Assembly: GCA_945865745.1 (NCBI GenBank) | Contig: CAMBFP010000057.1 | Location: 1 to 6,997 of the forward strand | From: Rhizobium sp. Q54 | GTDB lineage: Bacteria; Pseudomonadota; Alphaproteobacteria; Rickettsiales; UBA1997 | Reading direction: 5' to 3' | Length of the DNA: 6,997 bases | Part shown: one piece after another, positions 1 to 6,333 of the stretch | Numbering within the stretch: the first letter of the stretch is position 1 | Layout of the letters: every line of letters starts with the position of its first letter | The notes under the pieces: generated by a model | The model's input: only the letters and a program-made list of their open reading frames with translations | Told to the model about the DNA's origin: nothing | The model's database searches: none | Position numbers and translations under genes: made by a program

Positions 1-3000
1 AGCTGAATGCTGATGGAGTTCAGGATGATAGTGGAGTATGGACTAAGGTAAAAGGACCTCATCAAAAATGCTTGATCGACGTATTTACAAACCCAGCTAC
101 TCCGCTCAGCAATGCCTATGGTTGCTACCGCGGTGTTGATGAAGATGCAAATTCGGTCACTAATAAAAACTATCGCGAATATATTTACGGCGGCATAGAG
201 AAATCAGACAATGGCGATGGTGCCTGCACCAATCCCACAACATGGAATAAGGATCGCAGAAATAGAATTCTTGGTTACGACACTGATGAGCAGAGATATT
301 ACATGACCGGCCCAGGAATGGCTCCATCTTACGCTTGTTATCGCTTTTTGGCTAAGGTCATAGCAGAAGGTGGGAACACGGCTGAAGAAGATCAAGCCGC
401 AATGCAAAAATCTTACGATTGTTGTAAATCTAGAAGTCAAAATGCCGTCTGTATCGAGAGCGAAGGAGGGTCTAGAGATATTAACAATAAAGTAACTTCC
501 CCCAACGGCGTTAGTAGCTACGATAATTCGTTGGAGGTTAACGATGATTCTGCACTTGAGAAAACTTGGTATAATAACTCCAGAAATAAATTCTGCACAA
601 TTGGCTCTAAATGTGAGAATAATGGTATCGTGTTTGAAGCTTATGCCAGCACTCAGCAAGTGAACTATGCCTGCGTTAAAACCTATTCATCTTGCCCTTA
701 TAATCACTTACTCGGCGGCGGAACAGAAAAGAAAGAAGAGGATGGTGACAACCTGGTGAATTTTTGCCAATTCATGAAACACTGCTCGAAGCTGCCTATC
801 CTTCCTTATGTTCGCACTTCCAATCTTACCGGCGGTTACATCGATTCCTCTTGTCGCGACATGAAAGGCGACTCACAAAATTACTTTAGCTACCAAGCAG
901 AATTATTGCAGAGCAAAACTACAGGCTTCACAGCGCCAATCGTTCAGTGCTTCAAAGAAACAATGCAAAATATTTTTCTCAACAAAGCAGGACATACCGA
1001 ATGCCTCGATCCTGATGAACCGCCAGATCAGGATGAATACTGCAGTAGTGGCTATAAATTCCGCAAAGGCTTAGCTCTAACTGGAGATTCTTTTTTTATC
1101 AAAATACAAAAGCGCTTCCAGCTATTAATCAAAATAGTGCTAACAATCTCTGTGACATTTTATGGAGTGATGATTTTGCTTGCGGTGCCAAAATCTTACA
1201 TCGAACGCAAAAACTTATTTCCTTATGTCCTCAAACTCGCACTAGTTTGCTACTTCACCATGGGCACCGCCTGGCAAGATATATTGATTAGAGGGGTTCT
1301 TGAATCTTCTGGAACTTTAGCAGCGATATCTTTTAAGCCCGACAACCCAGAGCCAACCAAGTTAGATGGGTGCCAATTCCCGCGCTGGAATTACGCCGAC
1401 GATGATGATAGCACGAAATACAAGGATCCAAGCTATCCCCCTGGCAAAGAATACTTAGAAGTTTGGGATATTCTCGATTGCAAAATCGCTAACGCTCTTG
1501 GCTTTGGGCCGGAACTATCCGTACCTAATCTGATCTTTATGATTCTCGGAGGATTCTTCACTGGGGGCTTGGGAATTGTATTTGTGATCGCCGCATTCTC
1601 TTTCGCCTTCTTCCTGATTATTATGACGATTAGGGCGCTGCAGTTTTTCTTGGTAGCAATGACTTCGGTGATTATCTTGATGTATATCTCTGTCTTCATC
1701 ATTCCTTTGTGCCTTTTTAACAGAACCAAAGAAATTTTTAATAAATGGTGGAAGAACATGCTCGGCTTCATTCTTCAGCCAATGATTCTATTTGCTTATC
1801 TTGGCATACTAATCGCGATCTTTGATAATATTGTAATCGGCAGTGCCACCTTCACAACGACAGGAACAATCACAATAGATGGAGTAAGCGTCACAGACGA
1901 CCGCGGACAAAAATTCAAAAAAACCATCTCCTGCAATAGCAAAGCAGAAAATGATAGCATTTACTGCATCTTCAAAATCGCTGACATCAAAACCTACACT
2001 GGTTTCGAAGCTCTTGGTATAGGTCTGCCAATACTTGGATCGATGAATGCGTCAAAACTAATTACAATAATCAAGGGCGCCTTGCTCATGTATATCTTCT
2101 CTACATTCATGGATAAGATTGCCGAAGTCGCGGCAAAACTGGTCGGAGGCAGTCAAATTGCCAATAGTAGTTGGTCAAATAATTTCAATGCTAGCAAAGC
2201 TTACTCTACCCTTCGTGGAATTCAAACTCGCGGCATGTCTGCAATAAGCGCCCCTGTCAAATCAGCTCTGCGAAAAGGTGTAAATGCTGCATCTAAAGGC
2301 AGTAAAAGTGAAGCTGCTGAAATAGCTGAAATAGCTGAAATAGGCGGCTCTGATAATAAGGGAGAACGTAATAATATCGGCCCTGATGATCCGGGGTTGC
2401 GTAGTCCTACCAATAACTCTGACCAAACTAATATGGAGAGTGCTGGCGAAGGCGTTACTGGTGGTGGTGGTAAATCTGAGACTCCGCCAATAAGTTCTAG
2501 CACACCAGAACCTTCACCTACTTCAACCGATGGAGCTACTAAGCCAAACGAATCTTCTGCTAGTGATACAACCCTCGCTCCTGAAGATTCGGCTAAGGAA
2601 ACAAGAGATAAAGATTCTGATCCTAAGGAAACAAGAGATAAAGATTCTGATTCTGAGACGGCAACTAAAACTCCTACTACTGCTTTTGATCCAATGGCTT
2701 CTGCTTATGAAGCTCTTGCGGCAGTGGTAGAAACTGTTAAGGAAGTGGCAGGAGCTGCTGCAGGAGCTGCTGCGGGAGCTGCTACGGAAGTGGCAGGAGC
2801 TGCTAAGAAAGCGGGTACGGATATTTACTCGGCTGCAACTGGTGGAGCTGATAATTCTGAGGCACCACCTCCACCTCCAGCGTCAAGTGGTGGAGCCGAT
2901 AATAATCCTGCAGCTTCGACTTCTGAGGTAGCACCTCCACCTCCACCTTCAGCGTCAAGTGGTGGCGAGCAAGGAGGAGACTCTGGCGGAACTCCATCCG

Positions 3001-3437
3001 TTAAATCTACACCTTCGACACCAGACGGTGGCAACACTCCGGCCAGTGAGGATTCAAAAGCAGAATTAAAGCCAAATACGGCAGCTCCAGAAAAATCCGA
3101 GGCTGCTCCAACTAATAGAGCGCAAGGAGGAGGAGACTCTGGCAGAGGTTCATCCGTTAAATCAAATGAGCCTAAATCAAAAGGAAAAGGCAGCGGCGAA
3201 TCGCGCTATATGTTCTCCACTAAAGAAGGAGTTAAAGCTCAAGGCGGAAGCCCTGTTAAATCATCATCTGTTAAATCAAATACTCCTTCTAAAGACGCGG
3301 CTTCAGCATCAAGTGGCGGCAACAGTCCTAGGGAAACCAATTCATCAAGACTACGCAAAGAGGCAACGGAAAAGAAACTTAAGGCCAATGCTCCAAGCGC
3401 CTCTTCAAATCCAAAACAAAAACCTTCGGCTACTTAA
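1..3437 (+). CDS. virB6: VirB6/TrbL-family type IV secretion inner-membrane protein, 5'-truncated by window edge
   Basis: This is the C-terminal 1144 or so residues of a large polytopic protein. The frame is open from base 3, with 23 codons before the TTG at 72, so that TTG is not the start. Numbering residues from 72: residues 1-340 are hydrophilic and Cys-rich. Hydrophobic segments lie at about 351-372, 384-400, 487-517, 523-548, 563-583 and 663-680. The segment with RALQFF, PLCLF and NKWWKNMLGFILQP at about 521-570 is typical of the VirB6/TrbL core. From about 700 to 1121 the protein is a low-complexity Ser/Gly/Ala/Pro/Lys tail with internal repeats. VirB6 forms part of the inner-membrane T4SS channel in the VirB/D4 system. 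Rickettsiales carry several oversized virB6 paralogues in tandem, so upstream virB genes or paralogues are expected. No virB gene follows, so this is probably the distal end of the operon. Family assignment is by architecture and remembered motifs; which paralogue it is cannot be told. Confidence 0.85.
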   Translation, partial: LNADGVQDDSGVWTKVKGPHQKCLIDVFTNPATPLSNAYGCYRGVDEDANSVTNKNYREYIYGGIEKSDNGDGACTNPTTWNKDRRNRILGYDTDEQRYYMTGPGMAPSYACYRFLAKVIAEGGNTAEEDQAAMQKSYDCCKSRSQNAVCIESEGGSRDINNKVTSPNGVSSYDNSLEVNDDSALEKTWYNNSRNKFCTIGSKCENNGIVFEAYASTQQVNYACVKTYSSCPYNHLLGGGTEKKEEDGDNLVNFCQFMKHCSKLPILPYVRTSNLTGGYIDSSCRDMKGDSQNYFSYQAELLQSKTTGFTAPIVQCFKETMQNIFLNKAGHTECLDPDEPPDQDEYCSSGYKFRKGLALTGDSFFIKIQKRFQLLIKIVLTISVTFYGVMILLAVPKSYIERKNLFPYVLKLALVCYFTMGTAWQDILIRGVLESSGTLAAISFKPDNPEPTKLDGCQFPRWNYADDDDSTKYKDPSYPPGKEYLEVWDILDCKIANALGFGPELSVPNLIFMILGGFFTGGLGIVFVIAAFSFAFFLIIMTIRALQFFLVAMTSVIILMYISVFIIPLCLFNRTKEIFNKWWKNMLGFILQPMILFAYLGILIAIFDNIVIGSATFTTTGTITIDGVSVTDDRGQKFKKTISCNSKAENDSIYCIFKIADIKTYTGFEALGIGLPILGSMNASKLITIIKGALLMYIFSTFMDKIAEVAAKLVGGSQIANSSWSNNFNASKAYSTLRGIQTRGMSAISAPVKSALRKGVNAASKGSKSEAAEIAEIAEIGGSDNKGERNNIGPDDPGLRSPTNNSDQTNMESAGEGVTGGGGKSETPPISSSTPEPSPTSTDGATKPNESSASDTTLAPEDSAKETRDKDSDPKETRDKDSDSETATKTPTTAFDPMASAYEALAAVVETVKEVAGAAAGAAAGAATEVAGAAKKAGTDIYSAATGGADNSEAPPPPPASSGGADNNPAASTSEVAPPPPPSASSGGEQGGDSGGTPSVKSTPSTPDGGNTPASEDSKAELKPNTAAPEKSEAAPTNRAQGGGDSGRGSSVKSNEPKSKGKGSGESRYMFSTKEGVKAQGGSPVKSSSVKSNTPSKDAASASSGGNSPRETNSSRLRKEATEKKLKANAPSASSNPKQKPSAT
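2316..2342 (+). repeat. Three tandem 9-bp units in virB6 tail
   Basis: The 9-mer gctgaaata occurs three times head to tail without mismatch and encodes A-E-I repeats. The unit is a multiple of three, so copy-number change would keep the reading frame. It sits just after the last membrane segment, where the low-complexity tail begins. Confidence 0.9.
2594..2651 (+). repeat. 30-bp direct tandem repeat in virB6 tail
   Basis: A 28-nt sequence starting at 2594 is repeated exactly at 2624 (period 30 bp, in frame). It encodes two copies of KETRDKDSD, a highly charged motif. The perfect nucleotide identity suggests a recent duplication. Confidence 0.92.
2748..2804 (+). repeat. 12-bp Gly-Ala repeats (GAAA units) in virB6 tail
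   Basis: The unit gcaggagctgct occurs at 2748 and 2760, with a one-base variant at 2772 and another exact copy at 2793. The product is an AGAA-type Ala/Gly-rich stretch, framed by two VKEVAGAA/ATEVAGAA-like segments. It is in frame and probably a slippage-prone tract. Confidence 0.88.
2841..2965 (+). repeat. Imperfect repeat with two five-proline tracts in virB6 tail
   Basis: The two copies share a GGADN start, an SE(V)APPPPP core and an ASSGG end. Five-proline tracts are encoded at 2865-2879 and 2934-2948. The 16-mer cagcgtcaagtggtgg recurs exactly at 2878 and 2950 (72 bp apart), and the ggtggagc start recurs 48 bp apart (2841 and 2889). A diverged third copy of the 16-mer lies near 3304. 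Spacings are multiples of three. Confidence 0.85.
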
Positions 3438-3467
3438 CAAACAAATATCCAGATCAAGATCACTGAC

Positions 3468-3500
3468 AAAAAAACAAATTATCTATGCGCGTGGATAATT
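3468..3500 (-). terminator. Possible weak intrinsic terminator downstream of serS
   Basis: Arms aattatc (3477-3483) and gataatt (3494-3500) form a perfect 7-bp AT-rich stem around a 10-nt loop. On the minus strand the stem is followed by TTTGTTTTTTTG-like sequence (the complement of the A-run at 3468-3478). This suits the 3' end of the serS transcript, about 70 nt past its stop. The stem has little GC, so termination strength is doubtful. On the plus strand no U-run follows, so it would not serve virB6. Confidence 0.35.
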
Positions 3501-3572
3501 CAAAAAACACCTTTAGCTCAATAGAATTAAGCGATTCTAATTATCTACAGACCCGATAATGGGCCTATGGCG

Positions 3573-4904
3573 CTAGTCAATCCTGGCTTTAAGACTAATA
3601 ACCTTCGCGCCCAAATATCTAGTCAGCACTTCCGGCACATTCACTGACCCATCTTCATTTTGATAATTTTCTAAAATCGCCAAAAGCGTGCGACCAACTG
3701 CCAGCGCTGATCCGTTCAATGTGTGCGCGAAATGCGTTTTGCCTTCTTTGGTTTTGTATTTGATCGAAGCGCGTCTCGCTTGAAAATCGCCGCAGTTAGA
3801 ACAGCTTGAGATCTCGCGATATTTTTTCTGACTCGGCAGCCAAACTTCTAAATCGTAAGTTTTTTGTGCACAAAAACCCATGTCGCCAGAGCAAAGTAGA
3901 ATTTTACGAAAGGGCAATTCAAGGCGACGTAAAATCTCACAAGAAATATCGGTCATTCTTTCGTGCTCGGCTTCTGAAGCCTCAGCCGAAGTGATTGAAA
4001 CCAATTCCACTTTTTTAAATTGATGTTGACGAATTAGGCCTTTTGTATCTTTTCCGGCAGAGCCAGCTTCACGACGAAAGCACGGGGTGTAAGCGGTGAA
4101 GCGCAAAGGCAATTCGCTTTCCGACAAAGTTTTTTTTGCCACTAAATTCACCAAAGAAACTTCAGAAGTTGGAATTAGCCAGTAACCATCAGAAGTTGAA
4201 AAAGCCTCTTCTGCAAATTTTGGCAACTGCCCCGAAAAGCGCATGGCTTCAGATTTAACAAGGTTTGGTGGCGAAACTTCGCGGTAATTATTTTCAAGTG
4301 CGACATCAAGCATAAAATTTGAAAGTGCACGTTCGAGCTGGGCTAGTCCGCCACTTAAAGTTGAAAATCTTGCGCCCGACATCAAGGCAGATTGCTCAAA
4401 ATCCAGCATTCCCAACGCTTCGCCAATTTCGTCGTGAGCTTTTGGAGTGAAGGAAAATTTTCTCGGCTCGCCAAATTTTTCGATTTCAACATTGTGATTT
4501 TCGTCAGAACCAACCGGAACAGAATCGTGCGGAACGTTGGGAATGGTGGCGAGAAGCTCATTTAATTTTTCATCAACCGAGAAATTATTTTCTGCTGCGG
4601 CAAGTTCTTCATTGATATTTCTTCCAGCTGCCAACAAGACTTCGATTTCTGACGAAGCCCAACCAGCCTCTGCACTTTGGCCAGAGCTTTTTACAACGTT
4701 ATTAAAGCCAGATTTTTTTTTCGCTTCAGCCATTTCTTGCGCAAACTTATTTCTCTTTGTTTGCAATTCTTGAATTATGGAAATTTTTTTACGCTTTTCT
4801 TCGTCAAGCGTGAGAATGTCTGAAGCTTTGAAGGTCGCGCTTCTTTTCTGCATCGCCGCATCAAATTTTTCTGGGTTTTCGCGGATCCATTTTATGTCTA
4901 GCAT
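3573..4904 (-). CDS. serS: Seryl-tRNA synthetase
   Basis: The 443-residue product charges tRNA-Ser with serine (class II aminoacyl-tRNA synthetase, cytosolic homodimer). It starts MLDIKWIREN, the usual SerRS N-terminus. The tRNA-binding coiled-coil arm spans about residues 30-120. The serine-pocket TSE motif is at 246-248, motif 2 (CFRREAGSAG) at 275-284, and motif 3 (GRTLLAILENYQ) begins at 404 with its arginine at 405. The GDMGF and YREISSCSNCGDFQARR stretches are typical. The ATG at 4902-4904 is chosen because the frame upstream only translates repeat sequence (36 extra residues from 5012). No clear Shine-Dalgarno precedes it. The protein is slightly longer than E. coli SerRS (430); the difference maps to an insert of about 18 residues near 67-85, in the turn of the coiled-coil arm. 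It is convergent with virB6 and divergent from dapE, so probably transcribed alone. Confidence 0.97.
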   Translation of the reverse strand: MLDIKWIRENPEKFDAAMQKRSATFKASDILTLDEEKRKKISIIQELQTKRNKFAQEMAEAKKKSGFNNVVKSSGQSAEAGWASSEIEVLLAAGRNINEELAAAENNFSVDEKLNELLATIPNVPHDSVPVGSDENHNVEIEKFGEPRKFSFTPKAHDEIGEALGMLDFEQSALMSGARFSTLSGGLAQLERALSNFMLDVALENNYREVSPPNLVKSEAMRFSGQLPKFAEEAFSTSDGYWLIPTSEVSLVNLVAKKTLSESELPLRFTAYTPCFRREAGSAGKDTKGLIRQHQFKKVELVSITSAEASEAEHERMTDISCEILRRLELPFRKILLCSGDMGFCAQKTYDLEVWLPSQKKYREISSCSNCGDFQARRASIKYKTKEGKTHFAHTLNGSALAVGRTLLAILENYQNEDGSVNVPEVLTRYLGAKVISLKARID

Positions 4905-4934
4905 TTGAATAAGAATTTTTTGGTAATTGAAAAG

Positions 4935-4963
4935 CCTGGATCCCCGCCTGCGCGGGGATGACG
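4935..4963 (-). repeat. GC-rich palindromic repeat, left copy
   Basis: This 29-bp copy contains perfect 8-bp arms atccccgc (4940-4947) and gcggggat (4952-4959) around the loop ctgc. It differs from the reverse complement of the right copy at one base only, in the loop. Its GC richness stands out from the AT-rich surroundings. Confidence 0.9.
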
Positions 4964-5011
4964 CTTGAAGTAAAGCGTTCTTGAAGTAAAGTGCGCTTGA
5001 ATTAAAGCACA
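4964..5011 (+). repeat. Three tandem 16-bp units
   Basis: The units are cttgaagtaaagcgtt (4964), cttgaagtaaagtgcg (4980) and cttgaattaaagcaca (4996). They share a cttgaa-taaag core and vary in the last four bases. They abut the left palindrome directly and stop 9 bp before the right one. The third unit with its flanks can fold by pairing gtaaa (4986-4990) and gtgc (4991-4994) with gcac (5007-5010) and tttac (5015-5019). Confidence 0.85.
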
Positions 5012-5020
5012 CTCTTTACC

Positions 5021-5049
5021 CGTCATCCCCGCGTAGGCGGGGATCCAGG
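5021..5049 (+). repeat. GC-rich palindromic repeat, right copy
   Basis: This copy is inverted relative to the left one. The arms atccccgc (5025-5032) and gcggggat (5037-5044) enclose the loop gtag. It ends 38 bp before the dapE start, so it would lie in or near the dapE promoter or 5' leader. Confidence 0.9.
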
Positions 5050-5087
5050 AAATAATCTTTACTCTCTTAACCAGGCGAAATTTTTCA

Positions 5088-6242
5088 ATGATGAAACTCA
5101 ACGCAATAAATCTTTCACAAGACCTAATCCGCATTCCATCTTACTCCGGCGTAAATCCCCAAGTGTTAGAATTTCTTTTCACTCACTTAAAAAATCTCGG
5201 CTTCGCTTGTGATATTTTGGAATTTGATGGATCGAATTCTTATAAAGTTAACAATTTGCATGCGGTTTTTAATCCAAAAAATTCGAGTAAAATTTTGTAT
5301 TTTGCTGGTCACACCGACGTTGTAAATGAAGGCAACAAAGCCTCTTGGACGCACGATCCTTTTGCAGCAAAAATAGTAGACGGAAAACTTTTTGGACGTG
5401 GCGCCGCCGACATGAAATGCGCGATTGCCTGCTTTATTTCTGCGGTTGCAGAGTTTTTAGAAATGCATCCAAACCCTGATTTCGGCATCGGTTTTTTAAT
5501 CACAAATGACGAAGAAGCAGATGGAATTAACGGCACGGCAAAAGTTTTGGAATGGATGAAAAATTCCGGCAGAAAAATTTCGCACTGCTTAGTTGGTGAG
5601 CCGACAAATCCAGAAAAATTTGGTGAGATGATCAAAATCGGACGCCGTGGATCTATTGGCTTCAAGATTAAAATAATCGGCAAACAAGGTCATGTTGCTT
5701 ACCCAAATATCGCATTAAATCCAATTACAATTTTGATCTCACTTCTGAAAATTTTAAAAGATCATCGACTTGATGAAGGCACAAAATTCTTTGATCCAAG
5801 CAATCTTGAAATCACCTCAATCTCTTCGCAAAATCTCGGTGGCAACGTAATTCCAAATGAAGCCGAAGCGGCTTTTAACGTGCGTTTCAACGATTTGCAT
5901 TCTGCACAATCGATTCTCGATTTAGTAAAATATGCTTGCGAAAAAACCATCGGCTTCGGCGCGAAATACGAACTTACTCATCGAACAAGCGGTGAAAGTT
6001 TTTTGAGTGATCCAAAATTTTTAGCAGAAATTGTTGTTAAAGCTTCGGAAAAAATCACCGGCAAAAAACCAGTTTTGAGCACAACGGGCGGAACTTCTGA
6101 CGCTAGGTTTATCAAGGACTATGCCGAAGTAGTCGAAATAGGATTAGTCAACAAAACCGCCCACAAAATCGACGAATTTTCTGAAATTTCTGAAATCGAA
6201 CAATTACAAAAAACCTACCTAGAAATCTTACGAAAATTTTAA
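5088..6242 (+). CDS. dapE: Succinyl-diaminopimelate desuccinylase
   Basis: The 384-residue product hydrolyses N-succinyl-LL-2,6-diaminopimelate to LL-diaminopimelate and succinate, in the succinylase branch of lysine and meso-DAP (peptidoglycan) synthesis. It is a cytosolic di-zinc M20-family enzyme. The expected residues are all present: H75 and D77 in GHTDVV, D108 in GRGAADMK, the catalytic E142 and adjacent metal ligand E143 in NDEEAD, E171 in GEPT, H202 in GKQGHVAYP (dimerisation lid) and H358 in NKTAHK near the C-terminus. GGTSDARF at 334-341 is a strong DapE signature that separates it from ArgE and carboxypeptidases. Length matches the family (about 375-385). Two adjacent ATGs (5088, 5091) are possible starts. 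The only SD-like stretch is a weak aggcg at 5073-5077, which does not decide between them. The gene is divergent from serS, and its upstream region carries the composite repeat. Confidence 0.96.
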   Translation: MMKLNAINLSQDLIRIPSYSGVNPQVLEFLFTHLKNLGFACDILEFDGSNSYKVNNLHAVFNPKNSSKILYFAGHTDVVNEGNKASWTHDPFAAKIVDGKLFGRGAADMKCAIACFISAVAEFLEMHPNPDFGIGFLITNDEEADGINGTAKVLEWMKNSGRKISHCLVGEPTNPEKFGEMIKIGRRGSIGFKIKIIGKQGHVAYPNIALNPITILISLLKILKDHRLDEGTKFFDPSNLEITSISSQNLGGNVIPNEAEAAFNVRFNDLHSAQSILDLVKYACEKTIGFGAKYELTHRTSGESFLSDPKFLAEIVVKASEKITGKKPVLSTTGGTSDARFIKDYAEVVEIGLVNKTAHKIDEFSEISEIEQLQKTYLEILRKF

Positions 6243-6333
6243 ATTTTCTGCGTAAATAGAAGATTCAAAAAAATCTGCTAACTCTTTACAGCAGAGGCTT
6301 TAACGCAAATAAAAATTTTTTTTCGAGTAAAAA
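6243..6333. other. AT-rich spacer between dapE and the LRR gene
   Basis: This 91-bp spacer has no open frame of note. A 6-bp stem tctgct/agcaga (6274-6279 with 6290-6295, 10-nt loop) could form but is not followed by a T-run, so I do not call it a terminator. No convincing promoter hexamers were seen. The LRR gene may be read through from dapE or have its own unrecognised promoter. Confidence 0.5.

Larger units (their letters stand above)
4935..5049. repeat. Composite 115-bp inverted-repeat element between serS and dapE
   Basis: Two 29-bp copies (4935-4963 and 5021-5049) lie in opposite orientation and match at 28 of 29 bases. They flank three tandem 16-bp units. The element fills most of the 183-bp divergent spacer. 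Each 29-bp copy is itself a hairpin. Translations through it give the WIPAYAGMT and SSPRRRGSR peptides known from dispersed palindromic repeats of Rickettsiales and other proteobacteria. No transposase is present, so it could be a MITE-like or palindromic-element-derived insertion. Any effect on the two flanking promoters is inference. Confidence 0.85.

Noticed and set aside
72..74. TTG as the start of the virB6-like gene
   Set aside because: The frame is open back to base 3 with protein-like sequence (for example W and KC residues in a plausible context), so the gene is truncated by the window edge.
2222..3037. Several open frames antisense or shifted within the virB6 tail (such as 2222-2503 and 2825-3037 minus, 2530-2730 plus)
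   Set aside because: They are by-products of the low-complexity repeats, mirror the tail's repeat pattern and match no protein family.
3505..3572. tRNA-like wording (tttagctcaatag) in the gap after virB6
   Set aside because: It resembles a D-arm, but no acceptor stem pairing, no anticodon arm and no GTTCGA-type T-loop follow at the right spacing on either strand.
4964..5011. Three short tandem units considered as a CRISPR remnant
   Set aside because: Units of 16 bp are directly adjacent with no spacers and diverge in their last bases; there are no cas genes.
4905..5087. Sigma-70 promoters for serS and dapE
   Set aside because: TTGAAA and TAATCT-like hexamers occur (for example 4926 and 5053) but not as pairs with acceptable spacing, so no call is made.
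4898..5134. Minus-strand frame reading WIPAYAGMT and RHPRAGGDPG
   Set aside because: It is the translation of the palindromic repeats and overlaps both gene starts; such peptides are typical false genes over this repeat type.
6274..6295. Terminator after dapE
   Set aside because: The stem is only 6 bp with a 10-nt loop and no adjacent T-run.
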